The notes under the pieces: generated by a model
What the model was told of the DNA's origin: nothing
Seen by the model: only the letters and a program-made list of their open reading frames with translations
Databases searched by the model: none
Shown: in pieces, positions 37,169-49,745 of the stretch
Layout of the letters: each line of letters begins with the position of its first letter
Position numbering within the stretch: position 1 is the stretch's first letter
Program-made: the position numbers and the translations under genes
DNA from: Deltaproteobacteria bacterium
GTDB lineage: Bacteria; Myxococcota_A; Polyangia; Polyangiales; Houyiibacteriaceae
Length of the DNA: 64,000 nucleotides
Direction of reading: 5' to 3'
Assembly: GCA_017644045.1 (NCBI GenBank)
Contig: JAEPMI010000003.1
Coordinates: forward strand, 620,001 to 684,000

Positions 37169-38170
37169 TCAGCCGAGCGCCAGGACCATCGCTTGCGCCT
37201 CGGTGGCGCTCGGCATCCCCAGCTCGGGGGTCGGCGACTCGTCCGCGAGCTCGGCCGCGAGCCGTTCGCGGGCGGCGCCCCCCTCGTCCTCGAGCTGCGT
37301 GCGCACCGAGCGGGCCAGCTTGGGCGTGCCCCAGCCGTGAATCGCTCGGGCGAGGTTCGCGTGGCGGTTCTCCTCGCGAGCGATGGTGCCCATCACCTCA
37401 CGGAAGAGCGGGGTGGCGGCGCGCTTCGCCTGAACCGCCGCGACGGCGGCGCCGTAGGCTTCGTCGACCATGCCCTCGACCCGGTTGGTGCGGAGCACGG
37501 TCTCGAGCGACCGCGGCTGCCCCAGCGTCGCCGTGGGAACCACCGGCGGGTGGCCGTGCATGCGCGCGAGCCGACCCATCGTGTCCGCGTGCCGCACCTC
37601 GTCGAGCGCGGCGCGCTGAGCCGCGGCGACCAGGGCCTCGGGCGCCCCGTGCGCTTCGAGCTCGAACGCGAGCTCCAGGAACGCGACCACCGCCGCGGCC
37701 TCGAGGTGCGCGGCCTGCGCGAGGTGAGTGCCGAGCGCCGAGCGGCCCGCGATGCGTGCGTCGCGGAGACCCTCCGGCCGGCGGCCGATGCTGCAGGGCT
37801 GGGTGACCTTCACTTCGCAGATCACCACCGGCTCGCCCTGCGGCCCGCGCTCCTCGTAGCCCTCCGGGATGGACTCGCGCCCGAGGGCGTGGGCAGTGGC
37901 GCCTTCGGGGATCGTTCGGCCGTAGCGGCAGGAGATCGCCTGACCATGGCAGAGCTCCTTGCAGGTCTCCTCGTCGAGCTCCTCGGACGTCACGTGCTGC
38001 TCGGGCAAGGTGCGCACGTGCCACTCGGTCCAGCTCGGGCAGCTACATGCCAGCAGGATCGGCGCGGCCGCGAGCCCACCGACCAGCCCGGCGCCTCCGG
38101 CGAAGCGGACGATGCCGCGCTGGATCAGGCGGCGGAGGAGGCGATCGGTGGACGGAGTCTTCGAGGTCAT
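37169..38170 (-). CDS. Ferritin-like domain lipoprotein/membrane protein
   Basis: A 333-aa protein. The N-terminus has a basic segment, then '[22 protein letters not shown]', a signal or anchor with a lipobox-like LLAC. A Cys-containing stretch follows ('[15 protein letters not shown]', '[12 protein letters not shown]'). Residues about 155-310 form a ferritin-like helical bundle with diiron-type motifs: '[21 protein letters not shown]', '[17 protein letters not shown]' and '[17 protein letters not shown]' (two ExxH elements). An exported, iron-binding or oxidising role is plausible. It is convergent with the sigma-54 activator gene (15 bp apart). Confidence 0.75.
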   Translation of the reverse strand: MTSKTPSTDRLLRRLIQRGIVRFAGGAGLVGGLAAAPILLACSCPSWTEWHVRTLPEQHVTSEELDEETCKELCHGQAISCRYGRTIPEGATAHALGRESIPEGYEERGPQGEPVVICEVKVTQPCSIGRRPEGLRDARIAGRSALGTHLAQAAHLEAAAVVAFLELAFELEAHGAPEALVAAAQRAALDEVRHADTMGRLARMHGHPPVVPTATLGQPRSLETVLRTNRVEGMVDEAYGAAVAAVQAKRAATPLFREVMGTIAREENRHANLARAIHGWGTPKLARSVRTQLEDEGGAARERLAAELADESPTPELGMPSATEAQAMVLALG

Positions 38171-38349
38171 GCCATCCCAACGAGCGGAACACGCCGATCT
38201 TACAGTCTCGAGGATCGCCCCGCGAGCACCGACACGAGCCCGAGGACACCGACACGCTCGACCTCTCCACGCCAGATCTGGGAACATCGCCTCGACGCGC
38301 TCGGGACCGCGATCGCCCGAGGCGAGAAGAAGAGGAAGAGGAGGCGCTC

Positions 38350-38709
38350 GTGACGACATCCGACCGGCACCGCATCTACGGCATGAGCTTCGCGAGCGTG
38401 TATCCCCACTACGTGGCCAAGGCCGAGAAGAAGGGGCGAACGAAGCGGGAAGTCGACGCGCTGATCCGTTGGCTGACCGGCTACTCGCAGCGACAGCTGC
38501 GAGCCCAGCTGAAGAAGGAAGTCGACTTCAAGACCTTCTTCGCCGACGCCCCCGAGCCGAACCCTCGGCGCGAGCTGATCACCGGCGTGGTGTGTGGCGT
38601 CCGCGTCGAAGAGGTCGAGCAGCCGCTCATGCAGGAGATTCGCCGGCTGGACAAGCTCGTCGACGAGTTGGCTCGCGGCAAGAGCATGGAGAAGATCCTG
38701 CGCGAGTGA
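38350..38709 (+). CDS. DUF2200 family protein
   Basis: A 119-aa protein matching DUF2200 almost throughout: '[20 protein letters not shown]', '[19 protein letters not shown]', '[15 protein letters not shown]' and a '[20 protein letters not shown]' block ending in '[12 protein letters not shown]'. The GTG at 38350 is preceded by a strong GAGGAG. The family is widespread in bacteria as a small cytosolic protein of unknown function. It starts 179 bp from the divergent ferritin-like gene and converges with the kinase gene. Confidence 0.85.
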   Translation: MTTSDRHRIYGMSFASVYPHYVAKAEKKGRTKREVDALIRWLTGYSQRQLRAQLKKEVDFKTFFADAPEPNPRRELITGVVCGVRVEEVEQPLMQEIRRLDKLVDELARGKSMEKILRE

Positions 38710-38722
38710 GCCGTTGCGGAGG

Positions 38723-42592
<3,870 letters not shown>

Positions 42593-42641
42593 CCCCGGAT
42601 CCTACATCCTTTGCCGGCCGCGTGCGGCGCCGGTCCGACCC

Positions 42642-44747
42642 TCAGAGGTTGGGCACGAGCGTCGGGACCATGAGCGGCGAGGTCGACACGGGCGTCCCCG
42701 TTTGGCCGTCCCGCTGACTGCCCCAGCAGTAGACCTCGCCCATCGCGGTGACCGCGCAGGTGTGGTCGGCGCCCACGGACACGTCGACCACGTCCGTCAC
42801 ACCGTCGATCAGAGTCGGCGAGCTCCGGATGATGCCGGGCTGGCGACCCCAGCAGAGCACGCGGCCGTCATCCCGAAGAGCACAGGCTCCCTCTCCGCCG
42901 GCGTCCACCTGGGTGATGCCAGTGAGCCCGGAGACGACGGTCGGGTTCGCTCGATCGGCCGTGTCGCCGAGCCCCAGCTGCGAGACGTTGTTGTCGCCCC
43001 AGCACCGAACGGTTCCGGCGGAGTCCAACCCACACTCGAAGTCGTCGCCTCCGACGAGCTGCACGTAGTCCACCGCGTCCGTCCACGTCCCCGAGACGAA
43101 GCCTCGGCAGACGAGGCTGTGGCCGCCTGCGGCCTCGCCGTTCCTCGAGAAGAAGCAGGTGTGGCGAAGGCCGAGGCCGATCACCGGTCGGGTGCTGCGG
43201 AGCCGGAGGAGCACCTCCTCGGGAAACACGTACGCCGAGGAGCCGCCGCCCTCGATGGCGCCGTTGAGGTTGCGGCCCCAGCAGTCGATGACCTCTCGCT
43301 GGGTCCCGCTGGTGATCGGCTCCTGCACCACGCAGCTGTGCCAACCGCCGACGTTCACGTCGAGGACGACCGCCCGACCGAGGTCGATCCGGGGGACGCC
43401 CGCGACGGCGCTCGGCTCCGAGTCGGTGCTCAGCGCGATGCCGGTGCCGATCTGCCCGTAGGCGCCCCCACCCCAGCACGACACCTGGCCTTCCCAGTAG
43501 GCGCACGCGAACCCGGTCACGTCCTCACCGGTCGAAGGGTGACCACGCCCGGTCGCGAGGGACAAGCCGATGACGCCCTGCAGGCCGGTGACCTCTCGGG
43601 GGGTCGGGCCGCCGGAGAACGAACCATTGCCGAGCTGGCCGTATTCGTTGTTGCCCCAGCACACCGCGTTCCGCCGGCCGGATCGCACGGCACAGGTGAA
43701 GTCGGCGCCGGCCTCGACGTCGATGACCCGGTCGCAGACCCCGTCGGTGCACTGACCGCCGATGCCGCAGTCGTTGCCGCAGGCGCCGCAGTTCGCCACG
43801 TCGGTCGCGAGCTCGCTCTCACACCCGTTCGAGGGCTCGAGGTCGCAGTCGCCGTGCGTGGCCGCGCACGCCGTCTGACACATCCCGCCGACGCAGGTCC
43901 ACGGCGTGTTCGGCGGGGACCCGAAGGTGGACGCGCACGCGACCGCCACCGCCTCGGGCTCGTCGGTCGCGCCGTCGCAGTCGTCGTCGCGCCCGTTGCA
44001 GACCTCGAGGCCGGAGGGCGACACCGTCGCGTCGCCGTCGTTGCAGTCGAGCGTGTTCTCCACGAAGCCGTCGGGCACGCCGCAACCGAGCTGCGGGTCT
44101 CCGTCGCGGTCGCCCCAGCCGTCACCGTCCACGTCCGGGAAGAAGCGGCGGCTCACGCCTTCGTCGATGGCGCCGTCGCAGTCCTGGTCGATGCCGTCGC
44201 ACGTCTCGGGCGAACGGGGGCCGACCGACGCGGTCGCGTCGTCACAGTCGGTACCGCAGGTCGTCGCCGCGCCGGGAACCACGTTGCAGCAGGCGGCGTC
44301 GATGAACCCGTCGGCGTCCTCGTCCCGCGTGCCGATGGTCAGCGGGTTGCAGTCCTCGTCGACCCCCTCGTCGTCGCACACCTCGGTCGCTCCCGGGAAG
44401 CGGTCGGCGTTCGAATCGTCGCAGTCGGCGCCGCCGCACTCGACCGCCAGCGATCCGTCACCATCGGCGTCGGCGGTGACCGCGCAGACCGTGCGACACG
44501 TCTGTGCACCCTCGTCGCACATCTGCGCCGGCAGGCAGGGGTCGGCCCCCAAGACGCAGCCGAGCGAGTCCGCGTCGCCCGACGAGGGCGCGCAGCGCTC
44601 GACGCCGTTGCAGAAGATCCCGTCGCTGCACTCCACGTCCGAGGTGCAGGTCGCGGGGGCAGCGTCGCCGGTGTCCCCGCCGCCGGAGTCGCATCCGAGC
44701 ACGAACGAAGCCAACCCGATGAAGACCGCGATGCGGACGTGGTTCAT
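42642..44747 (-). CDS. MopE-motif + RCC1-repeat lipoprotein
   Basis: A 701-aa lipoprotein. 'MNHVRIAVFIGLASFVLGC' is the signal with lipobox. Residues about 30-330 contain MopE-type Asp/Cys motifs ('CGGADCDDSNADRFPGA', 'DQDCDGAIDEG', 'FFPDVDGDGWGDRDGD') and a Cys-rich region. Residues about 370-701 are RCC1/BLIP-II-like propeller repeats, each with a Cys-x-Trp-Gly core ('NAVCWGNNEYGQLGNGS', 'QVSCWGGGAYGQIGTG', 'TVRCWGDNNVSQLGLGD', 'EVYCWGSQRDGQTG'). A surface-exposed metal-binding adhesin or recognition protein is the likely type. Confidence 0.85.
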   Translation of the reverse strand: MNHVRIAVFIGLASFVLGCDSGGGDTGDAAPATCTSDVECSDGIFCNGVERCAPSSGDADSLGCVLGADPCLPAQMCDEGAQTCRTVCAVTADADGDGSLAVECGGADCDDSNADRFPGATEVCDDEGVDEDCNPLTIGTRDEDADGFIDAACCNVVPGAATTCGTDCDDATASVGPRSPETCDGIDQDCDGAIDEGVSRRFFPDVDGDGWGDRDGDPQLGCGVPDGFVENTLDCNDGDATVSPSGLEVCNGRDDDCDGATDEPEAVAVACASTFGSPPNTPWTCVGGMCQTACAATHGDCDLEPSNGCESELATDVANCGACGNDCGIGGQCTDGVCDRVIDVEAGADFTCAVRSGRRNAVCWGNNEYGQLGNGSFSGGPTPREVTGLQGVIGLSLATGRGHPSTGEDVTGFACAYWEGQVSCWGGGAYGQIGTGIALSTDSEPSAVAGVPRIDLGRAVVLDVNVGGWHSCVVQEPITSGTQREVIDCWGRNLNGAIEGGGSSAYVFPEEVLLRLRSTRPVIGLGLRHTCFFSRNGEAAGGHSLVCRGFVSGTWTDAVDYVQLVGGDDFECGLDSAGTVRCWGDNNVSQLGLGDTADRANPTVVSGLTGITQVDAGGEGACALRDDGRVLCWGRQPGIIRSSPTLIDGVTDVVDVSVGADHTCAVTAMGEVYCWGSQRDGQTGTPVSTSPLMVPTLVPNL

Positions 44748-44776
44748 CCGCCCAGAGTAGCACCGGGCGGTGAATC

Positions 44777-46915
44777 TCAATCTTCGGTGTTCTCCTCGAT
44801 GGGCGGCGGCTCGAGCAGGACCCGGCGCTGCTCGACGATGCTCCCGCCTTCCCGTAGCCCCTCCACCAGCTCGGAGCCCATCAGCGCGTAGATTCGGCCC
44901 TGCCAGAAGAGCGGTCGCGTGTTGCCGTACCAGTCGTAGCAGGACGTGCGACACTCGACCTCGTGGCCCTCCGACCGGAGCGCCCCGGCCAGGGTCGTCC
45001 CGAAGTTCGCCATGTCGAAGAACGCGATGGCGGCCTCGCCTCGCGAGTCTCGCCCGGCCCCGTGGACGATCGGGACGCCGAAGGTCCCGTTGCCCGCGGA
45101 GCTCGGGAGGAAGAAGAAGCCATGCGTGCGGGTCTCGCTGCCGCTGGCGCCCACCAGCTGCCGACGCTCACGAATGGTCGGCTGGTCCCCGAGCTCGACC
45201 GTCACGTACTCGACGCCATCGCTGGCGACCGTCACCAACATCCCGCCGAGGAGCGGATCGACGCGAACCGGTTCGCTGCCGAGGTCGCTGACCCAGCTCT
45301 CGCGGGTGCGAACGTCGTGCACGAAGGCCTCCCCGCCGGAGCCGTAGACCACGCGCGCACCGAGGAAGCGGCCAGCTTCGGGCGTGCCGCTCGGCAGGCG
45401 GCGCACGTCGCTGTGGCGCAGAGGCTGGGTGAAGCGCCGCAGATCGAAGCTCAGCAGCGCCGCGTCGCTCTCGACCGCGTTCACGTCGTCGACCGGGTCG
45501 TCGGGATCGTCCGAGGAATCCCAGCCGACCAGCGCATGGAGCTTTCCGTCGAGCTCGGCCAGGTGCATCATCGAGCTCAGCGAGCCCCGCGCGGTGGCCA
45601 CTTCCACCCGGGAGCGCCGGTGGGGGAAGCGGTAGATCAGCGCCGTGCCCTCGGCGTCCTCCATCGCCTGGTCGTAGCGCTCCCACGCCGCATCGGGCGC
45701 GTCCGGCCCGGGCGCGGGCACCAGCGCGAGCTCCTCGACCCAGAGGTAGGCCGCCGTGTCCGACACGAAGAGCCGCGCGTACCCGTTCTCGAGCACGCCA
45801 TGGGTGGTGCACGGGACCGGCGTGCGCGAGAGGTCGCAGCGCGTGACCGCCTGCAGCGTCCGCGCGACGTGGCCCGCGCGCACGAAGATGCGGCGCGGCG
45901 CCCAGGTCGGCTGGAAGCGACCGCGCTCGTTGCGCAGCGCCGGCAGCGTGGCGTCCCAGCGGTTCTGCTCGCGCATCGTCGCGATCTCGTCGGCGGGCAT
46001 TCCCTCGAAGTCCTCCGGCGAGAACACGTCCTCGGGGGTCAGGCTGTGGATCGAGTAGAGGACCAGGTCGTCGCCGACGAGGCGCGTCGCGTAGTTCTCG
46101 TCGTCGAAGTAGTCCTCGGAGCGCAGCCAGATCGCGTCGCCCCGCTCGATGGCGCCCTGGTCGTCGACGTCGAAGAGGTGCAGCACCGTGTAGGTCGCGT
46201 TCTCGGCTTCGACGAAGCCGACCACCACCGCTCGCCGGGTGCCCGCGTGCACCAGCAGCTCGTCGATCCAGCCGTCCTGATCCTCGGGGACCACCTCGAC
46301 GCGATCCTTCACCGCGAGCTCGGCGCCGACCTGGACCGTGTAGAGGATGCCCTGCCGCAGCACGAGGAAGTGCTCGCCCATCGCCTTCACGATGTCGCCC
46401 TCGTCGATGCCGGCGATCTGCGTGGTGGTCACGCCGGTCGTGGACCCCGCGTCCCCGGAGGCGCTGCTCGAGGTCGCGGCTGGGGCAGACCGCGCGGCGC
46501 CTGCGCCTCCGCCTGCAGCAGCGCTCAGACCGCCCAGGCCCGAGAGCGAGCCCGCAGCCATCGTCGAGCCAGCGCTTCGTCCGCGGCGGTGCCGCTGCTG
46601 GTTCGCGAGCCGCCGGAGCTGGGCGCTGCTCTGGAAGGCGCGCAGCCGGGGTCGAAAGTCCAGGAGCGCGCTCGCGTCCGCCGACTGCGGAACGCTCGAG
46701 GCGCGGGCGAAGGTGGGCGTATCGAGCACCAGGGGCTCGTCGATCGTCCACGGCTCCTCGGTCGCGACGGCTTCGACCACCGGCTCCACCACCGGCGGCG
46801 ACTCCTCCACCATGGGGTCCGCGGCGGGTTCGGCGGAGCGCGGCGTCTCCGTGGTCTGCGTCGGGCTTCCGCCGCAAGCGAGGGCCAGCGCGAGGCTCGG
46901 GAGGAAGCGCTTCAT
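44777..46915 (-). CDS. Beta-propeller domain (PF09826-like) lipoprotein
   Basis: A 712-aa lipoprotein. 'MKRFLPSLALALAC' is the signal with lipobox, then a Glu/Pro/Thr linker and an Ala/Gly/Ser-rich segment. 'GVTTTQIAGIDEGDIVKAMG' is a diagnostic start of the secreted beta-propeller family (PF09826), followed by 'LRQGILYTVQVG' and successive strands, including 'AYLWVEELALVP' and 'SSMMHLAELDGKLHALVGW'. The family is extracellular, is often found in clostridia, archaea and myxobacteria, and has no assigned biochemistry. It ends 29 bp before the MopE/RCC1 gene start region on the same strand, so the two could be co-transcribed. Confidence 0.78.
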   Translation of the reverse strand: MKRFLPSLALALACGGSPTQTTETPRSAEPAADPMVEESPPVVEPVVEAVATEEPWTIDEPLVLDTPTFARASSVPQSADASALLDFRPRLRAFQSSAQLRRLANQQRHRRGRSAGSTMAAGSLSGLGGLSAAAGGGAGAARSAPAATSSSASGDAGSTTGVTTTQIAGIDEGDIVKAMGEHFLVLRQGILYTVQVGAELAVKDRVEVVPEDQDGWIDELLVHAGTRRAVVVGFVEAENATYTVLHLFDVDDQGAIERGDAIWLRSEDYFDDENYATRLVGDDLVLYSIHSLTPEDVFSPEDFEGMPADEIATMREQNRWDATLPALRNERGRFQPTWAPRRIFVRAGHVARTLQAVTRCDLSRTPVPCTTHGVLENGYARLFVSDTAAYLWVEELALVPAPGPDAPDAAWERYDQAMEDAEGTALIYRFPHRRSRVEVATARGSLSSMMHLAELDGKLHALVGWDSSDDPDDPVDDVNAVESDAALLSFDLRRFTQPLRHSDVRRLPSGTPEAGRFLGARVVYGSGGEAFVHDVRTRESWVSDLGSEPVRVDPLLGGMLVTVASDGVEYVTVELGDQPTIRERRQLVGASGSETRTHGFFFLPSSAGNGTFGVPIVHGAGRDSRGEAAIAFFDMANFGTTLAGALRSEGHEVECRTSCYDWYGNTRPLFWQGRIYALMGSELVEGLREGGSIVEQRRVLLEPPPIEENTED

Positions 46916-47012
46916 CGTTCCCAGACACTCCCAGGAGTCCGAACCTTGGCGCAACGCTCGCCGGCCATCGCGACTGCTTGCGGGTGGCGAGCCCGGACCT
47001 AGAGTGCCCGCC

Positions 47013-47369
47013 GTGCGCCTCGCGCTCCTCTTCTCCTGGACCGTCCTGCTGCTCGGCGCCTCCGCGCTCGGCCAGGGTGCGGCAGCGGAGACGGCGCAGG
47101 CCCAGGACTGGCTGACGCAGGGCCCGGCCGACGCCGCGGTCCCGGCGGTGCGGGTCGACGGGGCGAGCATCGTGGCGCCGCCCTGGAGCCCCGATGGCGG
47201 CCGGCCGGCGCACGCCGGGGCTCCAGGGCGGCGCCACCCGAGTCACACCCACTCGCTCCTCCCGTGTCCGGCGCACGCCTGGAAGAGCGCGCGCCATCGG
47301 CCGTGGTCCCGACACGGCGGTCACATCCCTCGCATGGGCGACGAGCCACCACCGAGCGCGCCGCGTTAG
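47013..47369 (+). CDS. Possible small exported protein
   Basis: A 118-aa frame starting at the GTG at 47013. The start has a convincing signal peptide: 'VRLALLFSWTVLLLGASALG' followed by an Ala-rich cleavage region. The remainder ('APPWSPDGGRPAHAGAPGRR', 'HSLLPCPAHAWKSARHRPW') is Pro/His/Arg-rich and not obviously a folded domain. It is divergent from the beta-propeller gene (97 bp). The signal peptide is the main support; the downstream part could be noise, so the call is tentative. Confidence 0.35.
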   Translation: MRLALLFSWTVLLLGASALGQGAAAETAQAQDWLTQGPADAAVPAVRVDGASIVAPPWSPDGGRPAHAGAPGRRHPSHTHSLLPCPAHAWKSARHRPWSRHGGHIPRMGDEPPPSAPR

Positions 47370-47441
47370 CGGCACCCCGGTTGGCTCGAAGAACAGTTCA
47401 TGCGAGCCGCCCTCGATGGGCGGCCAAGGGAGCGATCCATC

Positions 47442-47816
47442 ATGCGATCGAAAGAGAAGAGTGCCCCGCGAGGCGAGGGCAGACGTCGCGTTCCGCTGGG
47501 AACGGGACCGGGACAGCTCGAAGAGCTGGCAGAGCGCGAAGAGCGCGAGGAGCTCGCCAGCGAAGCGGAAGCGGCTCGAGGGTTCGTCGAGCCGGCTCGG
47601 TCGACCCAGACCGTGGCCGAACGGCGAGCACGACGCGCCGAGCGTCGTCGAAGAGCGACCACGACGGCAGCGACCCCCGAGGAACCCGAGGAAGTACGAA
47701 CCGAGGAGCCACACCAGACGGTGACGATGAATCCGATCGTGCCCATCCTCTGGCTCGTCGTGCCCTTGGTTCTGCTCGTCCTCTGGACCTACCTCGAGCC
47801 CTGGCTGCTCCCGTAG
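47442..47816 (+). CDS. Small tail-anchored membrane protein
   Basis: A 124-aa protein (138 aa if an ATG at 47400 is used). It has a charged, Glu/Arg-rich and probably coiled-coil N-terminal region ('GQLEELAEREEREELASEAE', 'ERRARRAERRRRATTT'), then one C-terminal hydrophobic segment, 'PIVPILWLVVPLVLLVLWTY', close to the end. This topology suggests a tail anchor with the charged part in the cytoplasm. The start at 47442 is supported by GGGAG upstream. A 14-bp-arm hairpin follows the stop directly. No family was recognised. Confidence 0.5.
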   Translation: MRSKEKSAPRGEGRRRVPLGTGPGQLEELAEREEREELASEAEAARGFVEPARSTQTVAERRARRAERRRRATTTAATPEEPEEVRTEEPHQTVTMNPIVPILWLVVPLVLLVLWTYLEPWLLP

Positions 47817-47823
47817 CGCTGGA

Positions 47824-47857
47824 TGGCCGCGTCGAGCTCGAACGCTCGACGCGGCCA
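47824..47857. terminator. Hairpin after the small membrane protein gene
   Basis: TGGCCGCGTCGAGC (47824-47837), a 6-base loop TCGAAC, then the perfect reverse complement GCTCGACGCGGCCA (47844-47857), eight bases after the stop codon. It has a very stable G+C-rich stem but no T-run; a terminator or mRNA-stabilising role is inferred from position. Confidence 0.5.
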
Positions 47858-47970
47858 AGCCACCCGTGGCGAATCGCGACGGTGGAGCGCTGAGCCGTCG
47901 AGGTCCGCCACGCTCGGTCCCGACGCCCGTCGGCCCACCGCTGGCACGAGGTCTGCAAAGAGCTTCCGCC

Positions 47971-48426
47971 ATGGACACAGACATCTTTGCGCGCATTCGA
48001 GACGACCACGACAAGCACCGCACGCTCGTCGAGCTGGTGGAGAAGACCAAGGGCGACTCCCGCGGTCGCCGCGAGCTCTTCGCCAAGCTGGCCACCGACG
48101 TCCGAGCTCACGCCGACGCCGAGGAGCGCGTCTTCTACGCGGAGCTCATGAAGCACACCGAGGGACGGGAGAAGGCCGGTCACTCCGTCAAGGAGCACCA
48201 CGAGGCCGACGCCATCATCGAGGAGCTCCTCGAGATGGACTACGCCAGCACGGGTTGGCTGAACCGCTTCGCGACCCTGGCCGAGGAGCTACGCCACCAC
48301 ATGGACGAGGAGGAGAAGGAGATCTTCCCCCTCGCCGGTCGCCTGCTCTCCGCCGAACGCAAGAAGGCCATGGTCGCCGAGTTCGACGAGGCCAAGGAAC
48401 ACGAGATGAAGAAGCGCGCCGCCTGA
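47971..48426 (+). CDS. Hemerythrin-like domain protein
   Basis: A 151-aa four-helix-bundle protein with hemerythrin HHE-type diiron ligands in order: 'IRDDHDKHR', 'DVRAHADAEERVFYAEL', 'EHHEADAIIEELLEM' and 'LRHHMDEEEKEIFP'. Such proteins bind O2 or sense or scavenge reactive oxygen and nitrogen species in the cytoplasm. The ATG at 47971 is used; the open frame upstream is not protein-like. It stands alone after a terminator-like hairpin and converges with the VWA lipoprotein gene, so it is probably monocistronic. Confidence 0.82.
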   Translation: MDTDIFARIRDDHDKHRTLVELVEKTKGDSRGRRELFAKLATDVRAHADAEERVFYAELMKHTEGREKAGHSVKEHHEADAIIEELLEMDYASTGWLNRFATLAEELRHHMDEEEKEIFPLAGRLLSAERKKAMVAEFDEAKEHEMKKRAA

Positions 48427-48448
48427 TGGCGCAGGCCGCGTCGCCGCT

Positions 48449-49678
48449 TCAGTCGATGACGGGGCCGGGGCAGCCGAAGACGACGTCGATGTCGGTGACC
48501 GAGCCGCTGGTGATCGCGTCGCAGCTGCTGCCGTGGAAGGTCAGGCGCATGGTCATCTCGTCGTAGGTCCAGCCGTTGGTGCCGTCCTCGGAGATGCCGG
48601 CTGGGTCGTCGTTGAAGTAGATGAAGAGCATCGAGACGTCGTCGGGGGCGCCGTCGAGGGCGAAGTCGCAGGTGATGACGGAGCCGGCGATGTCGGAGAG
48701 GGCGGCGGTCAGGGCGGCGGCGTCGTTGGCCGGGACGAAGGTCCCGGTCCCGCCAGCGCTGGCGACGGCGTTCAGCTCGTCGGCGTCGACGTCGCTCGAG
48801 AAGCCGACGACGTAGGTGCGCACGGGGACGTCCTGGCCGAGTAGGGCGGCCGCGCCGTTGGGGCCGGCCTCCGCGCCATCGCTCGTGCAGGCGGCGGTCT
48901 CCTCGCCGTCGGTGACGAGGAGCACGGCGTTGTCGCGCAGCGCGTCCTGCAGCGGGTCACCGGTGAGGGCGAAGAGCGAGCGCCCGGTGCTGGTCTCCGG
49001 GTCACCGGAGTCGCAGAGGTAGTTCGGCGGGCTTCCGTCGCTGCTGCCCGATCCGTTGAGCGGCGCGAGAAAGCCGTTGATGGCGCTCGCGTTCGTCGGC
49101 GCGAGCGGGACCACGATGCTGCCGGCCGAGCACCCGCCCGAGAGACACGCGCTGTAGGTCGCGAGGCCGAAGCGGATGTCGCCGTCGAAGGTCTCGGTGA
49201 CGTTCTCGATCGCGTCCTTGGCGATGTCCCAGCGGGTCTCCCCGCCGATGGTCCGGCCCATCGATCCGGAGCGGTCCAGGAGGATCATCATGTTTGGCGC
49301 GAGGCGGGTGGTCTCGAAGACGGTCTGACCGCACTCGCCGCCGATCTCGCACATCCGTTCCGCGTTGCAGGTCTGGCCTTCCGGGCAGTCGGCCGGCACC
49401 ACGCAGGCGCCGTCGGCGAGGCACTGGCCCGAGCCGGTGCCGCAGGTCTCGCCGCCGCTGCAGTCCGCGTCCGCGCCGCACTCGCCCGCGCCGAGGCAGC
49501 GCCCGACGACCGAGCAGGTCTCGCCGCCGGTGCAGTCGCCGTCGCTCGTGCAGCTGTCCGCGCCGAAGTCCGGGCGACCGAAGTCGCTGCCCGGTCCGGC
49601 GTCGCGGCTGGGACCGACGGATCCACCGCCACAGGCCAAGAGAATCGACGCGACCCAGACCCAACGAAGCTCACCCAT
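48449..49678 (-). CDS. VWA (von Willebrand A) domain lipoprotein
   Basis: A 409-aa lipoprotein. 'MGELRWVWVASILLAC' is the signal with lipobox, then a Cys-rich region of repeated 'CTSDGDCTGGETC' / 'CGADADCSGGETC' / 'CVVPADCPEGQTC' modules (about 40-115). The VWA domain (about 125-340) has the MIDAS start 'MMILLDRSGSM' and 'VLLVTDGEET'. The C-terminal ~60 residues form a small beta domain ('MLFIYFNDDP', 'YDEMTMRLTFHG'). Metal-dependent ligand binding at the cell surface is expected from the intact MIDAS motif. Confidence 0.85.
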   Translation of the reverse strand: MGELRWVWVASILLACGGGSVGPSRDAGPGSDFGRPDFGADSCTSDGDCTGGETCSVVGRCLGAGECGADADCSGGETCGTGSGQCLADGACVVPADCPEGQTCNAERMCEIGGECGQTVFETTRLAPNMMILLDRSGSMGRTIGGETRWDIAKDAIENVTETFDGDIRFGLATYSACLSGGCSAGSIVVPLAPTNASAINGFLAPLNGSGSSDGSPPNYLCDSGDPETSTGRSLFALTGDPLQDALRDNAVLLVTDGEETAACTSDGAEAGPNGAAALLGQDVPVRTYVVGFSSDVDADELNAVASAGGTGTFVPANDAAALTAALSDIAGSVITCDFALDGAPDDVSMLFIYFNDDPAGISEDGTNGWTYDEMTMRLTFHGSSCDAITSGSVTDIDVVFGCPGPVID

Positions 49679-49745
49679 GGGCCCATGGTGCCAGCCCCTC
49701 CACGACGCGGCGAGCGATTCGCGCGCCGTTGCGGTACACCAGGGC